Source: Eutrophocola sp963925675
GTDB lineage: Bacteria > Pseudomonadota > Gammaproteobacteria > Pseudomonadales > Pseudohongiellaceae
Direction: 5' to 3'
Length of the DNA: 64,000 bases
Assembly (NCBI GenBank): GCA_963925675.1
Contig: CAWUSW010000005.1
Location: forward strand, 1 to 64,000
Shown: positions 52,397 to 61,132 of the stretch, piece by piece
Layout: each line of letters starts with the position of its first letter
Numbering within the stretch: position 1 is the first letter of the stretch
Position numbers and translations under genes: made by a program
Notes under the pieces: generated by a model
Databases searched by the model: none
What the model was told of the DNA's origin: nothing
Seen by the model: the letters and a program-made list of their open reading frames with translations, nothing else

Positions 52397-52723
52397 ATGT
52401 TAATGAACTGTCCGGTTTGCCAGAAAGAATTGCCATTAAAGTTTGCTTATGCAACTGAGTTAAAAAAATATCAATGCCCCTCATGTTCCAGCTCGATTAT
52501 CACTACAAAAAAATCAATGTCAAAAATAAAGCTGGTTATGGGGACGTTCAGTTTTGTTACAGCGACACCTCTTGGCGCTTATTGTTGTTACCTTTGGCTA
52601 GGCACTGCACAGCCGTTATTTTCGCTTTATTTTTTATTTTTTGGCACAGCCGGAATTTTTAGCTGTGTCAGTCTTTATTCAAAGTCTCATATAAGATTCC
52701 AGCCCTCATGGATTGCTTTATAA
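52397..52723 (+). CDS. Small zinc-ribbon membrane protein, unknown function
   Basis: 108 residues. The N-terminal zinc ribbon has CPVC (residues 5-8) and CPSC (28-31). Two hydrophobic segments follow (FSFVTATPLGAYCCYLWL and LYFLFFGTAGIFSCVSLY). I do not recognise the family. The stop overlaps the end of the convergent GST gene by 6 bp. Coding potential is supported by the paired cysteines and a fitting frame, but not by a strong ribosome binding site. Confidence 0.55.
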   Translation: MLMNCPVCQKELPLKFAYATELKKYQCPSCSSSIITTKKSMSKIKLVMGTFSFVTATPLGAYCCYLWLGTAQPLFSLYFLFFGTAGIFSCVSLYSKSHIRFQPSWIAL

Positions 52724-53407
52724 ACTGCATACCTCTTTGCCTTTAATATAAGCTGGACGCTCACTGATTCTCCGGCGCCAGGCTTCAACATTGGTAAAGG
52801 TTTCCATCTCCAGATATTCCCAGGCCTGGTAAAATTCGGCGCAACAATTTACCCATGGAACTATGGATATATCTACTATGCTGTAAGCATCAACTATGTA
52901 CTTGCGGCCTTCCAGACGCTTGTCGAGTACACTGAGCAGTCTCCTGGTTTCATTGCTATAGCGTTCAAGGGGATAGTCATCTTTCACCTTGTCTCGCATG
53001 AATTTATAGAAGTGACCAAATTGTCCAAGCATGGGGCCTATATGTGCCATCTGGAACATTAACCATTGCATATGTTCCATTCGACTTAGATAGTTTTGTG
53101 GCAATAATTGGCCCGTTTTGTCCGCCAGGTAAATCAGGATAGCAGCGCTTTCACTCAGAGCCACCATTTTCCCTTCGGGTCCGTTAGGGTCAATTATGGC
53201 GGGTATTTTTTCATTGGGGCTTATCTGTGCAAATTCCGGATCATGCTGGTCACCGTTTATGATATTAATGAGATGAGGCTCATAGGCCAGCTCCATTTCT
53301 TCAAGGGCGACACTGATTTTCTGGCCATTGGGTGTTGCCATGGAATAGAGCTGAATGACGTCCGAGGTTTCTGGAAGCCAGCGAGTCGGGAAGGAAATTT
53401 CTGTCAT
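52718..53407 (-). CDS. Glutathione S-transferase family protein (YfcG/disulfide-bond reductase-like)
   Basis: 229 residues. The thioredoxin-like N-terminal half has VIQLYSMATPNGQKISVALE, with Thr and Asn at the usual active-site position (as in YfcG/Nu-class GSTs), and the cis-proline loop is EKIPAIIDPNGPEG near 68-81. The all-helical C-terminal half has the conserved IVDISIVPWVNCCAEFY. Convergent with the zinc-ribbon protein gene. Likely reduces glutathione mixed disulfides, but substrates are not known. Confidence 0.88.
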   Translation of the reverse strand: MTEISFPTRWLPETSDVIQLYSMATPNGQKISVALEEMELAYEPHLINIINGDQHDPEFAQISPNEKIPAIIDPNGPEGKMVALSESAAILIYLADKTGQLLPQNYLSRMEHMQWLMFQMAHIGPMLGQFGHFYKFMRDKVKDDYPLERYSNETRRLLSVLDKRLEGRKYIVDAYSIVDISIVPWVNCCAEFYQAWEYLEMETFTNVEAWRRRISERPAYIKGKEVCSL

Positions 53408-53479
53408 AGGGCTTGTCCTGAAATAGGTTTTTCCTAAAGGAATTTGGTGAATACCTAGTATGCGACATACAATGATGCA

Positions 53480-54136
53480 ATGGAATTACTCGCTACAGTA
53501 GAAATTGAAACTGGCCCGCAGGTGTGTGCGTCAGTGATTTGGTTGCATGGTCTTGGTTCTAACGGTCACGACTTTGAACCTGTTATCCCCCAGTTGCAAT
53601 TACAGCATAAGCAAGGTGTGCGTTTTGTCTTACCCCATGCGCCTTCGATACCAATAACGATTAATGGTGGCATGGTCATGCCTGCCTGGTTTGATATTCT
53701 CGAGCATGGTGAGCGCCATATTGATTCCGGTCAGCTGTTGGCATCCTCTGCGGCCATTCATCAATTAATAGATAGAGAAATAGAAAACGGTATAGCCAGT
53801 GACAAGATAATACTGGTAGGGTTCTCGCAGGGTGGTGCGGTTTGCCTGCAAGCAGGGCTCACTTATGACCAGCCCCTTGGTGGCATTCTTGGGCTTTCAA
53901 CATTTTTCCCCACAGCCGAAGCTGTTTCACCCCATCCAGCTAATGCAGGGCTGCCTATTCAGATTTTTCATGGCTCGCAAGATCCAATGCTTCCTGAATG
54001 GATGGCTGAAAATACGGTCAAGCATCTGAAGAAACTGGGTTACCATCCAGCGTATAAAAGTTATCCCATGCCTCACAGTGTATGCGCGGAAGAAATTGCT
54101 GATATTTCCGTCTGGCTAAAAAACATCCTTTTATAA
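53480..54136 (+). CDS. Alpha/beta hydrolase, carboxylesterase (phospholipase/carboxylesterase family)
   Basis: 218 residues. The oxyanion loop is VIWLHGLGSNGHDFEPV, the nucleophile is Ser in LVGFSQGGAVCLQAG near residue 115, and the acid and base are seen in HGSQDPMLP and MPHSVCAEEI. The family (EstB, LysoPLA-like) hydrolyses short-chain carboxylesters. ATG 53480 lacks a strong ribosome binding site, but no better in-frame start exists. Divergent from the GST gene. Confidence 0.9.
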   Translation: MELLATVEIETGPQVCASVIWLHGLGSNGHDFEPVIPQLQLQHKQGVRFVLPHAPSIPITINGGMVMPAWFDILEHGERHIDSGQLLASSAAIHQLIDREIENGIASDKIILVGFSQGGAVCLQAGLTYDQPLGGILGLSTFFPTAEAVSPHPANAGLPIQIFHGSQDPMLPEWMAENTVKHLKKLGYHPAYKSYPMPHSVCAEEIADISVWLKNILL

Positions 54137-54186
54137 TTCTGTTGAATATTATTCAGCGAACGGCAAATCGACTTGCAAAGAAGTTG

Positions 54187-54705
54187 TTAATGCATCAGGT
54201 GCACATTTACACTTCGGGCTTTTAACTGGCCTTTTTTTTGTGCGGCACGTTTTTTTCTTGCAGTTGCAGCACGTTTTTTCCTTGCCATCTCTTCAGCCTT
54301 TATTTTTTTTGCCCATTCTTTTTCAAAGGCTTCAAGTGCTTTTGCCCGGGCGGTGAGTTTTCGCTGGAAAGGCTTGGCTGTTTTAAGATTGGCCTCTTTG
54401 TCTTTCACCAGATTTCTGGCTTCGCTTACTGAATCAGAAATTAGTGTAGCGGCAGCTAGAGCTTTTTTTAGCTGATTTTGTGCGGCTTTAGAACTGGATT
54501 TTTTTGCCGCCACGGCCGACCTGGCGGCTTGTTTTTTAGCAGAGGCAAGTTTCTTTTGTGCAGCTGCTACTGCTCTTTTTGCCTGGGCATATTCTTTCTG
54601 GTGAGTGGAAAGGTAGTTGTCTTTCGCTTTTATAATTTTGTTTTGGATTATATGAAAGTCCTTTTCGAGCACTTCCACTACATGTGGTTTTTTTCTGATC
54701 GCCAT
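54187..54705 (-). CDS. Lysine/alanine-rich basic coiled-coil protein
   Basis: 172 residues, mostly Lys, Ala, Arg and Gln. The core is helical (YAQAKRAVAAAQKKLASAKK, SSKAAQNQLKKALAAATLI) and the C terminus has a run of Lys/Arg (ARKKRAATARKKRAAQKKG). The composition resembles histone H1-like or AlgP-like nucleoid proteins, but I do not recognise a family. Such a biased sequence could also be a low-complexity ORF; the start (MAIRKKPHVVEVLEKDF) is not repetitive, which supports a real protein. Convergent with the esterase gene. Confidence 0.6.
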   Translation of the reverse strand: MAIRKKPHVVEVLEKDFHIIQNKIIKAKDNYLSTHQKEYAQAKRAVAAAQKKLASAKKQAARSAVAAKKSSSKAAQNQLKKALAAATLISDSVSEARNLVKDKEANLKTAKPFQRKLTARAKALEAFEKEWAKKIKAEEMARKKRAATARKKRAAQKKGQLKARSVNVHLMH

Positions 54706-54966
54706 CGGGTCTTGCCTCTGTTACCTGGAAAGAATTTGACTAAAGACTACTTATATTACCTGGGTTATTGCTTGTTTTATATCAATAAAATAAGGGTAAA
54801 GCACCTTTTTGAACTATTCCTGAGAGACTTTTACACTTAGTGCTATTAAGGATAAACTCAGAGGGTTGTTATGTGGAGATTTACGCTCACACTGGAACTT
54901 GAACATTATGGCCTGCCAATTTAATAATAATACTCAGGTTCAAACACTCGTGGGGAAGATGTTTCC

Positions 54967-55404
54967 ATGCCTTTACGAATTTTGAAGGCCCTTCTCGCAT
55001 TAACATTTTTTTTCATGCCAGTAATCAGCCTGCAGGCTCAGGAAGTAGTGCCATCCCATGCCTTTACCGGTGAAGAGCTGCAATCATTGCAAGGAACTAT
55101 TGAACAGGCAGAGCAGCAGGCTGCACGGCCGGGTGCTGGAACGTCGGCAATTTCTCCTGACCTGGTCCTGCAGGCAGATTTTGATAACGGTAGTACCATA
55201 TATGATAACGCTTGCGTTGCTTGCCATGGTGAAACAGGGCAGGGCGGTCAGGATGGCGGACCCGCACTGACAAATAACTTAAGCTTGAGCGAGATCATGT
55301 TAGTCATAAACGATGGCAGGAATACTATGCCGGGTTTTGATGTATTTACGCAGCAGCAGTTGGTAGATATCAGCAGTTTTGTTGCAGAACGACTTCACCA
55401 ATAA
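54967..55404 (+). CDS. Exported monohaem cytochrome c
   Basis: 145 residues. Signal peptide ALLALTFFFMPVISLQAQ. The haem motif is CVACHGETG (Cys83, Cys86, His87), and the axial ligand is likely the Met in NTMPGFDVF near 121. The C-terminal cytochrome c region resembles the C-terminal domain of the PQQ dehydrogenase at 48935. It is probably an electron acceptor for periplasmic dehydrogenases. Upstream 54706-54966 has no gene. Confidence 0.87.
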   Translation: MPLRILKALLALTFFFMPVISLQAQEVVPSHAFTGEELQSLQGTIEQAEQQAARPGAGTSAISPDLVLQADFDNGSTIYDNACVACHGETGQGGQDGGPALTNNLSLSEIMLVINDGRNTMPGFDVFTQQQLVDISSFVAERLHQ

Positions 55405-55495
55405 AGATAAGTAAGCCGGAATATACAATTAACACAGGAATCAGGTAGCGAGATAAATAACGGCTTCTGTAGACTCCACAAAGGAGGTAATTCAT

Positions 55496-55630
55496 ATGGC
55501 CGTAGATTTCAGCGGCCACCCCATGTTTCCGAGGGGTTTTAATAGTCCCACCCGCTTTGAGTTTTCCGTGCTCCCCACGGTTTATGAAATTCCCTTTCAT
55601 TATGCCAATCCGATATCAGGAAGACCCTGA
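55496..55630 (+). CDS. Short ORF of 44 codons with a near-perfect ribosome binding site
   Basis: ATG 55496 is preceded at 7 bp by AAAGGAGGT, the best ribosome binding site in this part of the window. It encodes 44 residues, MAVDFSGHPMFPRGF at the start and ANPISGRP at the end. No signal peptide or membrane segment. The N-terminal wording (PMFPRGFNSPTRFEF) is slightly reminiscent of the start of carotenoid oxygenase-like proteins, so this could be the leftover 5' end of a lost gene; it could also be a real small protein. I cannot decide. The gap 55405-56025 holds no longer ORF. Confidence 0.45.
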   Translation: MAVDFSGHPMFPRGFNSPTRFEFSVLPTVYEIPFHYANPISGRP

Positions 55631-55796
55631 AACTTATCTAACTTATTGATATTTAATATAATTACTGATTCCCGCTGACCTGGTCAGATAAAAGCGGTGT
55701 TTTCCTGAATTCCCGATTTACAAGAAAAAGAACAAAGCTGAGACGTGAATCAAATTAATTACCTTTCATATTAAGTAAATTCAATGGGGTAAGACA

Positions 55797-55916
55797 CTGA
55801 AAGAGTCTTCGAAGAAGGAGACAGCTGACTTTTGAGAAAAAAGATGCAAGGAAAGATGGTCTACCCATCAGGCTTTCTCAATGTTCAAAAGTTAACTTGG
55901 AAAAAATATCTTTCAG
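55797..55916. other. Nested inverted repeat upstream of the GGDEF-EAL gene
   Basis: CTGAAAGA (55797-55804) pairs with TCTTTCAG (55909-55916). Inside it ACTTTTGA (55828-55835) pairs with TCAAAAGT (55885-55892), extended with one mismatch and one wobble. Inside that, GAAAG/CTTTC and ATGG/CCAT form a small tip. The layers together look like a 120-nt folded element. It ends about 80 bp before the -10 of the next gene, so it may be a separate RNA and not a leader. Confidence 0.5.
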
Positions 55917-55995
55917 GGTTAAACACAAACATAGCGCCGGGCATCTGTATCCGGTTGAAATTTCCTTAGTGGCACTTGAATACTAGAACAAACTT

Positions 55996-56001
55996 TATAA
56001 T
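55996..56001 (+). promoter_or_regulatory. Candidate -10 element of the GGDEF-EAL gene
   Basis: TATAAT at 55996-56001, 24 bp before the ATG. The best -35 candidate TTGAAT at 55976 is only 14 bp away, so the spacing is short. Confidence 0.45.
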
Positions 56002-56025
56002 GCTTTTTTTGCCCGGGATATATTC

Positions 56026-57723
56026 ATGTTGTTAGAAGCAGAGGAGTGTCTGGGACTGGGTGAAGAAAGCTTTCGAATGATTGCAGATACGTCACCGGTT
56101 GGCTTGATTATTAGCCGTGTCAGCGACGGGCAAATTCAATATGCCAACCGTCAGGCCCTGGTCATGTTTAAACAAAATATACTTGAGTTGACCGGCGTAA
56201 GCATTCTTGATTTGTTCAAACGTTATACCAGTGACCAGAGTGTGATATCTGTATTAGGGGCTGGCCATAATGTGCAAAACAAAGAGATCTATTTTCAGGA
56301 AAAAAATGAGCCGGCCATGTGGCTTTCCCTGACTACCAAAACGTTGCTGCTGGACCGGGAAAAAGTAATTTGTAGTACCTTGCTTGATGTTACAGAAGTC
56401 CATGAACTGTCAAGTCAGTTAAGTTATCAGGCGACCTACGACGAATTGACTGGACTGGTAAACAGGCGTGAATTTGAAGATCGTCTGCAGGAAATAATTG
56501 ATTCTGCACGTGAAAAGAAAACGGAAAACATACTTTGCTATCTTGATCTCGATCAGTTCAAGGTAATCAATGATACCTGCGGCCATATGGCAGGTGATGA
56601 AATGTTGCGGCAACTATCCCGAGTATTACATCGCTATATTCGCAGGAATGATACCCTGGCCAGGCTTGGCGGTGACGAGTTCGGGATTTTGCTGGAAAAC
56701 TGCCAGCTTAAAGATGCGCTGATTGCTGCTGAAAATATTCGCCAGGTAGTTCAGGAATTTCGATTTGTCTGGGAAGGCAGCACCTTTAATATCGGGGTAA
56801 GCATAGGGCTTACACCTATCTCATCTGTAGATGAATCCATCTCGGAAGTATTACGGCGGGCTGATACAGCTTGTTTCGTGGCTAAAGATGCGGGCAGGAA
56901 CCGTATCCATGTTTTTCATTTTGATGATCAGGAACTTGAAGACCGTCATGAGGAAATGAAACTGGTGTCTACTATTAATTCGGCACTGGATGAAAACAGG
57001 ATGGAACTCTGGCAGCAGTCAATTACACATGTCGATAAAATCAATAAAAAACTGGATAGCGCCAAGGTTCATTTTGAATTGTTGCTACGCATGCGCGATA
57101 AGGAAGGCAACCTTATGGGACCGGAAGCCTTTTTGCCCTCAGCTGAACGTTATGATCTGGCCACAAGAATAGACCGCTGGGTACTTGATGCAATGTTTAA
57201 CTGGTTCGGGAAATATCCAGATCAGCTTGAAGAACTTGAGATGTGTGCGGTAAATCTTTCGGGGCAGTCTTTGAGTGATGAAAAATTTCTTCAGGAGATT
57301 ACTGATCATTTAAGTCATTCTGAGATCCCGGCAGAAAAAATCTGTTTTGAAATAACTGAAACCGCAGCTATTCAGAATCTGGCAAAGGCCAGTCAGTTTA
57401 TAAAAACACTGAAGCGTCTGGGCTGTAGTTTTGCTCTAGATGATTTCCGCAGTGGTCTTTCGTCATTTGCCTATCTTAAAAGCCTGCCCGTTGATTTTGT
57501 CAAGATCGACGGTTTCTTTGTCAAAGATGTTGTGAAAGACCCGGTTGACCTTGCCATGGTGAAGGCAATTAATGATATGGCTCATGCCATGGGTAAGCTG
57601 ACTATTGCCGAGTTTGTAGAAGACAGGGAAATATTACAAAAGCTCGTTGATTTAGGCGTGGATTATGTGCAAGGTTATGGAATTGCAAAACCGGCGCCTT
57701 TAATTAATGAATCATCACGATAA
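56026..57723 (+). CDS. PAS-GGDEF-EAL c-di-GMP turnover protein
   Basis: 565 residues with no membrane segment. PAS domain about 15-120 (GEESFRMIADTSPVGLIISR). GGDEF at 155-300 with the intact catalytic signature LGGDEFGILL, so a diguanylate cyclase is plausible. EAL domain about 330-565: FELLLRM in place of EALLR, catalytic Asn in VNLSGQSL, Glu in CFEITET, Asp pair in LDDFRSG and Lys in VKIDGFF are all kept, so phosphodiesterase activity may also be intact. Its end overlaps the ABC ATPase start by 17 bp, so it is translated together with the exporter, an unusual partnership. Confidence 0.92.
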   Translation: MLLEAEECLGLGEESFRMIADTSPVGLIISRVSDGQIQYANRQALVMFKQNILELTGVSILDLFKRYTSDQSVISVLGAGHNVQNKEIYFQEKNEPAMWLSLTTKTLLLDREKVICSTLLDVTEVHELSSQLSYQATYDELTGLVNRREFEDRLQEIIDSAREKKTENILCYLDLDQFKVINDTCGHMAGDEMLRQLSRVLHRYIRRNDTLARLGGDEFGILLENCQLKDALIAAENIRQVVQEFRFVWEGSTFNIGVSIGLTPISSVDESISEVLRRADTACFVAKDAGRNRIHVFHFDDQELEDRHEEMKLVSTINSALDENRMELWQQSITHVDKINKKLDSAKVHFELLLRMRDKEGNLMGPEAFLPSAERYDLATRIDRWVLDAMFNWFGKYPDQLEELEMCAVNLSGQSLSDEKFLQEITDHLSHSEIPAEKICFEITETAAIQNLAKASQFIKTLKRLGCSFALDDFRSGLSSFAYLKSLPVDFVKIDGFFVKDVVKDPVDLAMVKAINDMAHAMGKLTIAEFVEDREILQKLVDLGVDYVQGYGIAKPAPLINESSR

Positions 57724-58474
57724 ATCTCAAGTCAACAATCTCCAGTCACCAGCTGACGAAAAAAACACGCCACCAAGCACCTCACCGCTTATAGCTCTTG
57801 CGAATGTCTCTCATAGTTATCTTGAGGGCGGCGCACCTCTCAAGGTACTTGATCATGTCAGCCTTGATATTCAGCAAAGTGAGAAAGTGGCCCTGCTTGG
57901 TCGCAGTGGCTGTGGTAAATCCACGCTGTTAAATCTGATCAGTGGTATTGATCTTCCGGAACAGGGTGCCATTACCATTGGCGGCGAAAATATATGCTCC
58001 CTGACGGAAACCCGGCGTACTTTGTTCAGGCGAAACCACATAGGGTTTATTTATCAATTTTTCAATCTGGTACCTAGCCTGACAGCGCTTGAAAACGTAG
58101 CCTTAACTCTGGAATTAAAAGGTGTGTCAGCAGGGCAGGCCAGAGATCGCAGTATGGCACTTTTATCCAGACTGGGAGTGGCTGACAAGTCGGCGAGTTT
58201 CCCATCTCGTCTCTCTGGCGGAGAACAGCAACGTATAGCCATTGCCAGAGCATTAGTTCATTCGCCAGAAGTAGTTCTGGCAGATGAACCCACCGGAAAC
58301 CTTGACGCTCAAACTGGTGCAGCTGTATTAGAAGTGCTTCACGACATACTCGATGAGAGTGGGAGTTCATTATTGCTTGTTACTCATAGCCTCGCAGTTG
58401 CCAGATCAGCAAACAGGATTGTTACCCTGGAAGATGGGGCAATCTCGGAGCGTGAAGGTGACTTTGCCTGGTGA
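57707..58474 (+). CDS. ABC transporter ATP-binding protein, LolD/MacB type
   Basis: 255 residues. Walker A GRSGCGKST near 64-72, Q-loop, signature LSGGEQQRIAIARAL and Walker B VVLADEPTGNLDAQTG are complete. The short length and the next gene being a FtsX/MacB-type permease put it in the LolD/MacB group (export of lipoproteins or peptides, mechanotransmission) and not in import. An N-terminal extension (MNHHDKSQVNNLQSPADE) of about 25 residues precedes the domain. It overlaps the GGDEF-EAL gene and is 7 bp before the permease ATG. Confidence 0.93.
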   Translation: MNHHDKSQVNNLQSPADEKNTPPSTSPLIALANVSHSYLEGGAPLKVLDHVSLDIQQSEKVALLGRSGCGKSTLLNLISGIDLPEQGAITIGGENICSLTETRRTLFRRNHIGFIYQFFNLVPSLTALENVALTLELKGVSAGQARDRSMALLSRLGVADKSASFPSRLSGGEQQRIAIARALVHSPEVVLADEPTGNLDAQTGAAVLEVLHDILDESGSSLLLVTHSLAVARSANRIVTLEDGAISEREGDFAW

Positions 58475-58481
58475 CCATGTA

Positions 58482-61055
58482 ATGACTGATGTATCTGCCA
58501 ATAACGCGGCTAGTGTGAGCCCTGGCTTCAGGCTTTTATTACTCAGTGCACTGCGCTATGCGGTGAAACGTCGTTGGCAAACTGTTCTGAATATTCTCGG
58601 CATCATGGTTGGCGTGATGATGGTAGTGGCAGTAGATCTTGCCAATAATAGTGCGCGTCAGGCCTTTGATTCTTCACTGGCGCTGTTAAACGGTCAAATT
58701 ACTCATCAGATATACGCTGGCTCCAGTGGTATTTCTGACAATATCTTCAGGCGTTTGAAAACTGAGCTTGGCTTGCAAAGAGCGGCGCCTTCACTGAGTG
58801 GACAGGTGCGCGTTAATAACCGCGAACTGACTCTGCTTGGCATCGACGCTATCAGCGAAGGGGCAATGCAGCGCAGCAGACCAGGCCTTCCTGACCAGGC
58901 CTTTTCTGTGACAGGGAATTTCATTGCGGCCATTGGCAGCACTGACAGTGTGGTGATGGAAAAAAATCTTGCCCAAGCCCTTGGCCTGACGGTGGGAGAA
59001 GTATTTAGCATCAGCACCTTCCGTAACATACAGGGAAGTTCGCGGCAGGCAACTCTTGTTGCGGTATTTGAAAGTCCGAATGCAGAGTTCACTGGTGAAT
59101 TGATTCTGGCGGATATAGCGGCAGCGCAATATTTACTCCAGCGTCCCGGAAGTCTGGATGCAATTGATCTTGTTCTGGCTGAAGAAAATATCAGCCAGAT
59201 ACAGTCCTGGTTACCCCCTGGCCTGATGCTGGTAGAGGCCAATACCCGCAATGATAATTTGCGCCAGATGAGCGAAGCCTTTCATATTAATCTGCTGGCC
59301 ATGAGCTTACTGTCTTTGTTGGTGGCGGGGCTGCTGATCTACAACACCGTTACCTTGTCAGTGATCCAACGCCAGCAAACTCTGGGAATATTTCGTGCTC
59401 TTGGTGTATCCCGAAGACAGATATTTTCTCTTGTCATGCTAGAAAACGCCGCAATAGGCTTACTTGCCAGTATTCTTGGAGTGGGGTCAGGTTTTGTTCT
59501 GGGATCTTATCTGGTCACCATGGTCACAGCCACGGTAGACAATCTTTATCTGAATCTGGCCGTGACAAATTTTTTTGTAGACCCTGTTTTACTTCTCAAG
59601 GGCCTGGTGTTGGGCATACTGCTGAGTCTGGTATCAGGTGTATTACCGGCAATAAATGCTGCGCGAAGTATACCGGTTACCTTACAGCATCAGGCCGCGA
59701 AAAATAGTGAGTGGCAAAACAAAATTCATTTTTTAGCCTTGCCCGGAATCTTCTTGCTAGTGGTGGGATGGGCACTATTGCTTCCGGAATATGGCTCACT
59801 ACTTACAGGCTTTATTGCTCTGACATTGATGGTGTTTGGTTTCTGTTTGCTGGTGCCTATCTTTTTATACTGGATGCTAACGGTCTTGCTATTGCTTGCT
59901 GGAAAGTGGGCCGGGCTGCCGGGTGTAATGGCCTTGCGCAATGCGCGCTCGGCAATCAACCGCACCGGCCTTGCCGTTGCGGCTTTATGTGTTGCTGTGT
60001 CGGTTACTGTCGGGGTTGGCGTCATGGTGGGCAGTTTTCGAGGAACAGTAATTTTATGGCTTGAGCAGTCTTTGCCCGGTGATTTACAGCTTAGTGCCAT
60101 CACAATGGATGCGCAGACACAAAGCTTTCCGGAAAATATGCTTGAGGAATTGGCGGGTGTGGAAGGTCTCCTGTCAATGCATTATTCAACACAGGAGCAG
60201 GTGGAGTCAGAATTTGGCCCCTTACGCCTGGGGGCAAATGATATCCCTGCAGTAGAAAGATTTTACTTAAAAGAAGTTACGCCTGAAGGCCTGGCGGATC
60301 TTGATGCTGGTCTTGGGGTATTTATTTCTGAGCCTTTAAGTTATCTGCAGAAAATAAAATTGAATGACTCTATAAGTCTGCTTACCCAGAATGGTTTGGA
60401 AGATTTTCCTGTGTTAGGAATTTTCTATGATTACACTTCCGGTTTTGGGCTGGTACAAATGCATGACTCTCTATATAACAGACACTGGTCACGGCGCAAT
60501 GTTATGCGCCTTACTCTGGATATAGATAATAATTTTGATGAAGACACAGTACAGAAAACAGTGAGGGTTATAGTTGATAAGCAAAGCGCGCAATTTGATC
60601 TGGTGTCTAATCGTCAGCTCAGGCAGTTGACGTTGCAGATTTTTGACAGAACCTTTGCAATAACCAATGTATTACGTCTGCTTGCCATACTGGTCGCTTT
60701 CATAGGCGTGGTTTCAACGCTGATGGCCTTACAGCTGGAAAAATTTCGTGAATTCGCAATTCTCAGAGCAACGGGTATGACGCCTATTCAAATAGTCGCG
60801 CTGATTTTGAAACAGACCACTGTACTGGGTGTCTGTGCAGGCTTACTTGCGCTGCCTTTGGGATATTTAATGTCGGACATACTGATTGATGTAATTAACC
60901 GGCGTTCTTTTGGTTGGTCGATGCAACACTTTCTGCCCGAGTCCGTTTTAATTGAGGCATTTGCTCTGGCTGTAGTCGCAGCCTTGCTGGCTGGTATTTA
61001 TCCGGCCTGGCGGGCTACCAGAATCAAACCTGTGTTGGCGCTACGGGAAGAGTGA
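58482..61055 (+). CDS. ABC transporter permease, FtsX/LolE/MacB type with ten or so helices
   Basis: 857 residues from ATG 58482, chosen because it follows the ATPase stop by 7 bp and begins MTDVSANNAASVSP; the open frame extends back into the ATPase gene without homology. Two copies of the MacB-PCD periplasmic domain plus FtsX domain are present (about 25-435 and about 475-857), each with the helical block near LRALGVSRRQIFSLVMLENA and RATGMTPIQIVALILKQTT. The fused form makes the full transporter with one ATPase dimer. The substrate may be a lipoprotein, a peptide or the AttH-like lipoprotein next door. Confidence 0.87.
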   Translation: MTDVSANNAASVSPGFRLLLLSALRYAVKRRWQTVLNILGIMVGVMMVVAVDLANNSARQAFDSSLALLNGQITHQIYAGSSGISDNIFRRLKTELGLQRAAPSLSGQVRVNNRELTLLGIDAISEGAMQRSRPGLPDQAFSVTGNFIAAIGSTDSVVMEKNLAQALGLTVGEVFSISTFRNIQGSSRQATLVAVFESPNAEFTGELILADIAAAQYLLQRPGSLDAIDLVLAEENISQIQSWLPPGLMLVEANTRNDNLRQMSEAFHINLLAMSLLSLLVAGLLIYNTVTLSVIQRQQTLGIFRALGVSRRQIFSLVMLENAAIGLLASILGVGSGFVLGSYLVTMVTATVDNLYLNLAVTNFFVDPVLLLKGLVLGILLSLVSGVLPAINAARSIPVTLQHQAAKNSEWQNKIHFLALPGIFLLVVGWALLLPEYGSLLTGFIALTLMVFGFCLLVPIFLYWMLTVLLLLAGKWAGLPGVMALRNARSAINRTGLAVAALCVAVSVTVGVGVMVGSFRGTVILWLEQSLPGDLQLSAITMDAQTQSFPENMLEELAGVEGLLSMHYSTQEQVESEFGPLRLGANDIPAVERFYLKEVTPEGLADLDAGLGVFISEPLSYLQKIKLNDSISLLTQNGLEDFPVLGIFYDYTSGFGLVQMHDSLYNRHWSRRNVMRLTLDIDNNFDEDTVQKTVRVIVDKQSAQFDLVSNRQLRQLTLQIFDRTFAITNVLRLLAILVAFIGVVSTLMALQLEKFREFAILRATGMTPIQIVALILKQTTVLGVCAGLLALPLGYLMSDILIDVINRRSFGWSMQHFLPESVLIEAFALAVVAALLAGIYPAWRATRIKPVLALREE

Positions 61056-61081
61056 AAACAGGTGTAAGTCGCAAGTTACAA

Positions 61082-61130
61082 GGTGCAAGGTGCAAGGTGC
61101 AAGGTACAAGTGGAAAGTGGAAAGTGGAAA
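61082..61130 (+). repeat. Composite heptamer array after the permease gene
   Basis: Seven adjacent 7-bp units: GGTGCAA x3, GGTACAA, GTGGAAA x3. The bases before it (CAAGTTACAAG) contain one copy of the unit used at 18993-19027. The REP element follows after 2 bp. Confidence 0.93.
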
Positions 61131-61132
61131 GT

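Noticed and set aside
55630..56025. c-di-GMP-I or -II riboswitch in front of the GGDEF-EAL gene
   Set aside because: I looked for the conserved GEMM core with GCAAACC-type and AGCCGGGT-type segments and did not find them. The proximal TATAAT also lies after the hairpin.
58706..59251. 181-residue open frame on the minus strand opposite the permease
   Set aside because: The permease has two FtsX domains with good helices. The shadow frame has no start signal and no motif.
14164..61130. Reading the heptamer islands as CRISPR arrays
   Set aside because: Units are only 7 bp, with no unique spacers between them and no cas genes in the window.
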